DNA from: JAJFUI01 sp963754135 | GTDB lineage: Bacteria; Planctomycetota; Planctomycetia; Pirellulales; Thermoguttaceae | Assembly (NCBI GenBank): GCA_963754135.1 | Contig: CAVWEY010000003.1 | Coordinates: 1,178,001 to 1,242,000 of the forward strand | Length of the DNA stretch: 64,000 nucleotides | Direction of reading: 5' to 3' | In this document: piece after piece, positions 61,001 to 64,000 of the stretch | How positions within the stretch are numbered: the first letter of the stretch is position 1 | How the letters are laid out: each line of letters begins with the position of its first letter | The notes under the pieces: model-generated | What the model was told of the DNA's origin: nothing | Seen by the model: only the letters and a program-made list of their open reading frames with translations | Database searches by the model: none | Translations under genes and position numbers: made by a program

Positions 61001-63104
61001 TTATCGAGCCATTTCGTCCAACGCGCGGTCCGTCGCCCGCAAGAGCGCCTCGGGACCGACCGGAGCGCCGGTCGCGTTGGTCATCCACAGGTCCGGCGCC
61101 AGGTTGCCGAACTTCGCCATCCGCTCGAACTCCGCGCCGAAGTTGCCGGCCCGCTTCATCTGCTCTTCGATCTGAAACCCGATCATGTGGCCCACGGGAT
61201 AGTCGGGCAAGTAGAGGACTTCGCAGATCAAGTGCGAATAGACGGCCAACAGCGTCACGTCGCGGCGGTGGAACGCCGGGGCGTAGTAGCGGTTCCAGAC
61301 CTCTCGGGCGGCGTCGAGCGTGGCCGCCTTCAACTCGGCCGGCGTGGCCTCCGGGTGGTCGTACATCCAGTGCCAGACGGCCATATCCACCAGGGCAACG
61401 CCGGCGATTTCCGCCGTGGCCCAAAAGTCATTGAGCGTCTTGAGGGCCTCGGCGTGGGGATCGGCCGCGGCCACGCCGAGCATCTCGAAATCGTGCCCTT
61501 GCGTGACCATCGCCAGGGCCTCGGTGAAGGCCGTGTTGGGCACCCCGGCCAGCAACGTGTCATCGACCTTGTTCATCGAGAAGGTCTGCTCGATGTTATG
61601 GCCCATTTCGTGCAGCGCGATGTTGAAGCCCTTGAAGTCCATGCCGGCCTTCTCGATGTGCGTCCGCAGGCGGGGGTGCTGGCCGCGCATCGCGCTGGGC
61701 ATGGCATGGCCGGTGCCGCGGGCAGGCTCGACGTCGATCATCCCGCCCAGATACGCCGCCCTGTCGGGGCTGAAGCCCAGCTTCACCAGCAGGTTCCGGA
61801 ATGTCGGCCTGGTAGGCGGCGGCCGTCGGGTATCGCTGGCGGACCATCGCGTCCAGTTGCGCCTCGCTGCCGGCGGGCCGAGGGCGGAAGCCGTCGTACC
61901 AGATGTCGAACGGCTCCAGCGGCCGCCCCAGCCGCTTCTCGATCAGCCGCCCGGCCGCGGCGAATTGCGGCGAGGCGAGCACCGCTTCGAGCATCCCTTT
62001 GACCCGCGCCTCGCTCATCTGGCGGTCCTCCTCGAACTTTCGCGCGATCAGCGTCGGCGCGGTGGGCGAATACGGATCGACCTTGCGGTTGGCGCGGAAG
62101 ACCCCCAGCAACACGGCGTAGCGGGTGTCCGGCTCCGCGGCATCCGTGACTTTCAATCCGGCGGGCGCCGGCGCATCGGCGTCATTGACCGCCGCCGGCC
62201 GGACTTCGTTGCTCACGGGGTCCCAATCGACGTAAGGATTATTGATGACCGCCTGGGGGATCGACTGGTCGACGATCCGTTCCAGCACCTGCTGAATCAT
62301 CCGCTGCTTGGCCAGCCCTTCTGGGCCGGTGGGATACTGGGCCTTGATCTCGTCGCGGAGGTTCCAGTGGGCCGATAGCCGGAGTTTCGGCGGGAAAGGC
62401 CGCCGGCCGGCCGCGTCCAACAGGTGGTGCATGCAAATCCTATACTGGGCGATGTAAAGTTCGGCCGCCGATTGGCTCTGGGAGACGGCCTGGAGCACAT
62501 CGGCGGGGATGCGCTTGGCGAAGCGGTCGGCCAGCCGCGTCTCGGCCCACTGTCGCCGCGACCATTTATCGCCGTCGTCCAACCGCTCCTGGAGCGTCGT
62601 CAAGGGGAAGTTCAGCAACACGACGAAGGCCAGCTTGTTGGCGAAGAAGTCGTCCGTCAGGTGGGCGCCCGGTTCGTAGCCGGCCGCGGTTTCGTCCAGC
62701 GGCAGCAACGGGCCGAGGTCCAAGTCGGCCTGCCGCCGCAGCTCGTAGCGCATTTCGGCCGTATGCCCGCCCAGCTTTTCCATCAGGCGGTCGAAGCGGT
62801 TGAACACCGCGTCCAGGGTGGCCTGGTCGCCGGCGAAGTTTTCGCGGACGAAGGCCCCGAAGGCGGCGGCGGCGCCATCCTCGGCCCGCCAGAACTGGCC
62901 CACTTGCCGCAATCCCCGCTGCAACCGGGCCCGCTGCGGCTCGCCGTACTTGGCGGCCAGTTCCGTTTCGAGCTTCGCCGCGGAATCATGGAACCACAAG
63001 GGCGGGGCGGCAGAATCCGCGGCGCCGCCGCGGGACGATGGAACGGCCAGTGCGGCCAAAGTGCAGAACATCAGAATCGCGCCATGAGGATTTTGTAGTT
63101 TCAT
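61001..63104 (-). CDS. Secreted zinc metallopeptidase-like protein (HExxH; one interruption)
   Basis: ATG 63104 opens a signal peptide (LMFCTLAALAVPSSRGGA). After a long helical N-terminal domain, the catalytic region reads FNIALHEMGHNIEQTFSMN (HEMGH zinc site) with a downstream acidic helix NTAFTEALAMVTQGHDFEML, a gluzincin-like arrangement. One extra base near 61800 separates the two parts; the corrected frame continues RNLLVKLGFSPDRAAYLGG. About 700 aa. The overall pattern resembles M2/M3-type oligopeptidases, but I cannot assign the family. Confidence 0.72.
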
Positions 63105-63129
63105 CGGTGGGGGAGTTGTCGAATTTTTG

Positions 63130-63207
63130 GGTGGCACGCCCTGAGCGCAGCGAAGGGCGTGGTGAACGACCAGGTCACGCCCTTCGCTGCGCTCAGGGCG
63201 TGCCACC
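63130..63207. repeat. Palindromic element family F, copy F3
   Basis: The arms start GGTGGCACGCCCTGAGCGC and end GCGCTCAGGGCGTGCCACC, with about 31 nt paired. It lies between two minus-strand genes. Confidence 0.92.
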
Positions 63208-63267
63208 CTCAGCGGGCGAGGGACGCGCCAACCAACCGGCGATTATACCGCTCTCGCGTCAATTCGT

Positions 63268-64000
63268 CTACTCCGCGGCGGCCGGGGGCCGGCGCAACAC
63301 GGCGCGGGCCCGAAGCCCTTGGTTCTCGAAGGTCAGGCCGAAATCGCCCCGCGAAAAATCGCTCAACACGGGCGGGGCGGGCGGGCCTTGCTTCGGCTGG
63401 CCCGGATGACCGTACACGGTCGATTCCATCGTCTGGTATTTCTCGTTCCAGACGTATTTGCCGCCGCCCGGACAGACCAACTCCACGCCCCAAACCGCCC
63501 GATGCACGGCCACGGGATCGCGGTCCGGGTAGAGCCGCTTCCACTCGTTGAGGATCGGCAAGTTGTTCCAGCACTGCTGCTGCATCTGGCGGACGTATTG
63601 GTTGCGGCCGGCGGCGTTGGCGACCTCCAGAATCTTGCGGTCCACCCGCAAGGCGGCGCTGCTGCCGAGCCACGGCCGGGCGTCTGCCCTAAGTCCGGCT
63701 TGTGGCACAGCCGCCCCCGGCTGTGCTAATCCGGCCGGCACAGCCGAGGGCGGCTGTGCCACATTGGCCTGCGCCTTCTGCCGCATGAGCGAACGGCCGA
63801 TCGCGTGCTGGAGCACCGCCTCGCTCAGCGTGACCGTCAGCGCGCCGTCGACAGTCGTGTAATAAATGGCGATGTTCTCGAACTCGCGGGGCACCGCCTG
63901 CCGCCCCTTCACCGGCGTGATGCGGACGTAGGGCTGGTCCTGGTACTTCAGCGATTCCCACTGCGTCAGGCCCGGCGCGGTCTGCTCGATGAAGGCCCGG
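63268..64000 (-). CDS. Planctomycete hypothetical protein, 5' end outside window
   Basis: The frame is open through the right edge (upstream residues AFIEQTAPGLTQWESLKYQD). The visible ~240 aa contain ENIAIYYTTVDGALTVTLSE, then a repeat-derived insert, VDRKILEVANAAGRNQYVRQ, WGVELVCPGGGKYVWNEKYQ and a C-terminal LSDFSRGDFGLTFENQGLRA. The final block resembles an extracellular domain in planctomycete proteins, but no function is known to me. The inserted segment is at 63695-63766. Confidence 0.55.
   Translation of the reverse strand, partial: RAFIEQTAPGLTQWESLKYQDQPYVRITPVKGRQAVPREFENIAIYYTTVDGALTVTLSEAVLQHAIGRSLMRQKAQANVAQPPSAVPAGLAQPGAAVPQAGLRADARPWLGSSAALRVDRKILEVANAAGRNQYVRQMQQQCWNNLPILNEWKRLYPDRDPVAVHRAVWGVELVCPGGGKYVWNEKYQTMESTVYGHPGQPKQGPPAPPVLSDFSRGDFGLTFENQGLRARAVLRRPPAAAE
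63695..63766. repeat. Palindromic element (QPPSAV type) inside the right-edge gene
   Basis: The arms TGGCACAGCCGCCCCCGGCT and its inverse GCCGAGGGCGGCTGTGCCA lie around 63709-63764. On the minus strand it encodes A-Q-P-P-S-A-V-P-A-G then A-Q-P-G-A-A-V-P-Q, in frame. Confidence 0.85.

Overview
The window looks like a chromosomal segment of a planctomycete, probably a Pirellulales-type or related lineage. DNA is GC-rich. Signature content includes a DUF1559-type prepilin-like protein, PEP-CTERM tails, an ECF sigma factor followed by a membrane FecR-domain protein, a Gfo/Idh/MocA oxidoreductase, a GH51 glycosidase, and many secreted planctomycete-only proteins. No rRNA, tRNA, CRISPR array, recognisable transposase or phage gene was seen.

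Layout. 1-5.2 kb: secreted TPR protein, secreted hypothetical, rpmA, folD, secreted hypothetical. 5.4-16.1 kb: DinG-type helicase, zinc-ribbon membrane protein, DUF2752 protein, PIN toxin-antitoxin pair, thiS-thiG, Gfo/Idh oxidoreductase, membrane zinc metallopeptidase, polytopic GT87-like protein. 16.3-18.3 kb: proline-rich lipoprotein and cardiolipin synthase. 18.3-23.0 kb: possible defence island, a LamG-like/TIR-like fusion between two direct repeats next to an intact MmeI-like type IIG/IIL restriction-modification enzyme. 23.2-27.2 kb: LpxH-like phosphoesterase and an Mla-type lipid transport operon. 27.5-37.5 kb: ECF sigma, FecR protein, PEP-CTERM protein, hydrolase, DUF1559 protein, GH51 enzyme, UbiB kinase. 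37.5-39.5 kb: decayed RelE-type module, rpsU, nucleotidyltransferase pair. 39.5-56.4 kb: a large minus-strand type II secretion/type IV pilus-like cluster (GspF, GspE, secretin, PilM/N/O/P-like proteins, three prepilins, a PilX-like protein) with a histidine kinase, two response regulators and a STAS protein. 56.6-64 kb: glycerate kinase, outer-membrane efflux protein, secreted metallopeptidase and two hypotheticals.

The most striking property is not a gene. The window is colonised by more than a dozen families of long palindromic repeats, typically two arms of 22-30 nt around a 10-70 nt spacer. They lie in most intergenic gaps and also, in frame, inside at least ten genes: the helicase (three different families), the FecR protein (three), glycerate kinase (three partial copies), the secretin, the sigma factor C-terminus, a GT87-like protein, a signal peptide, two prepilin leaders and the gene at the right edge. 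In the best family the arms differ between copies but remain complementary, while a 27-nt core is nearly constant. I regard this as the leading candidate for an incompletely described mobile or structural DNA system.

A second pervasive property is single-base interruption of conserved genes: about 30 in total, seven in gspE and four in folD. Almost all that I worked through are one-base changes in short homopolymer runs, so they look like consensus errors of a draft assembly rather than biology. Genes are therefore given with their full reconstructed extents and the interruption is stated.
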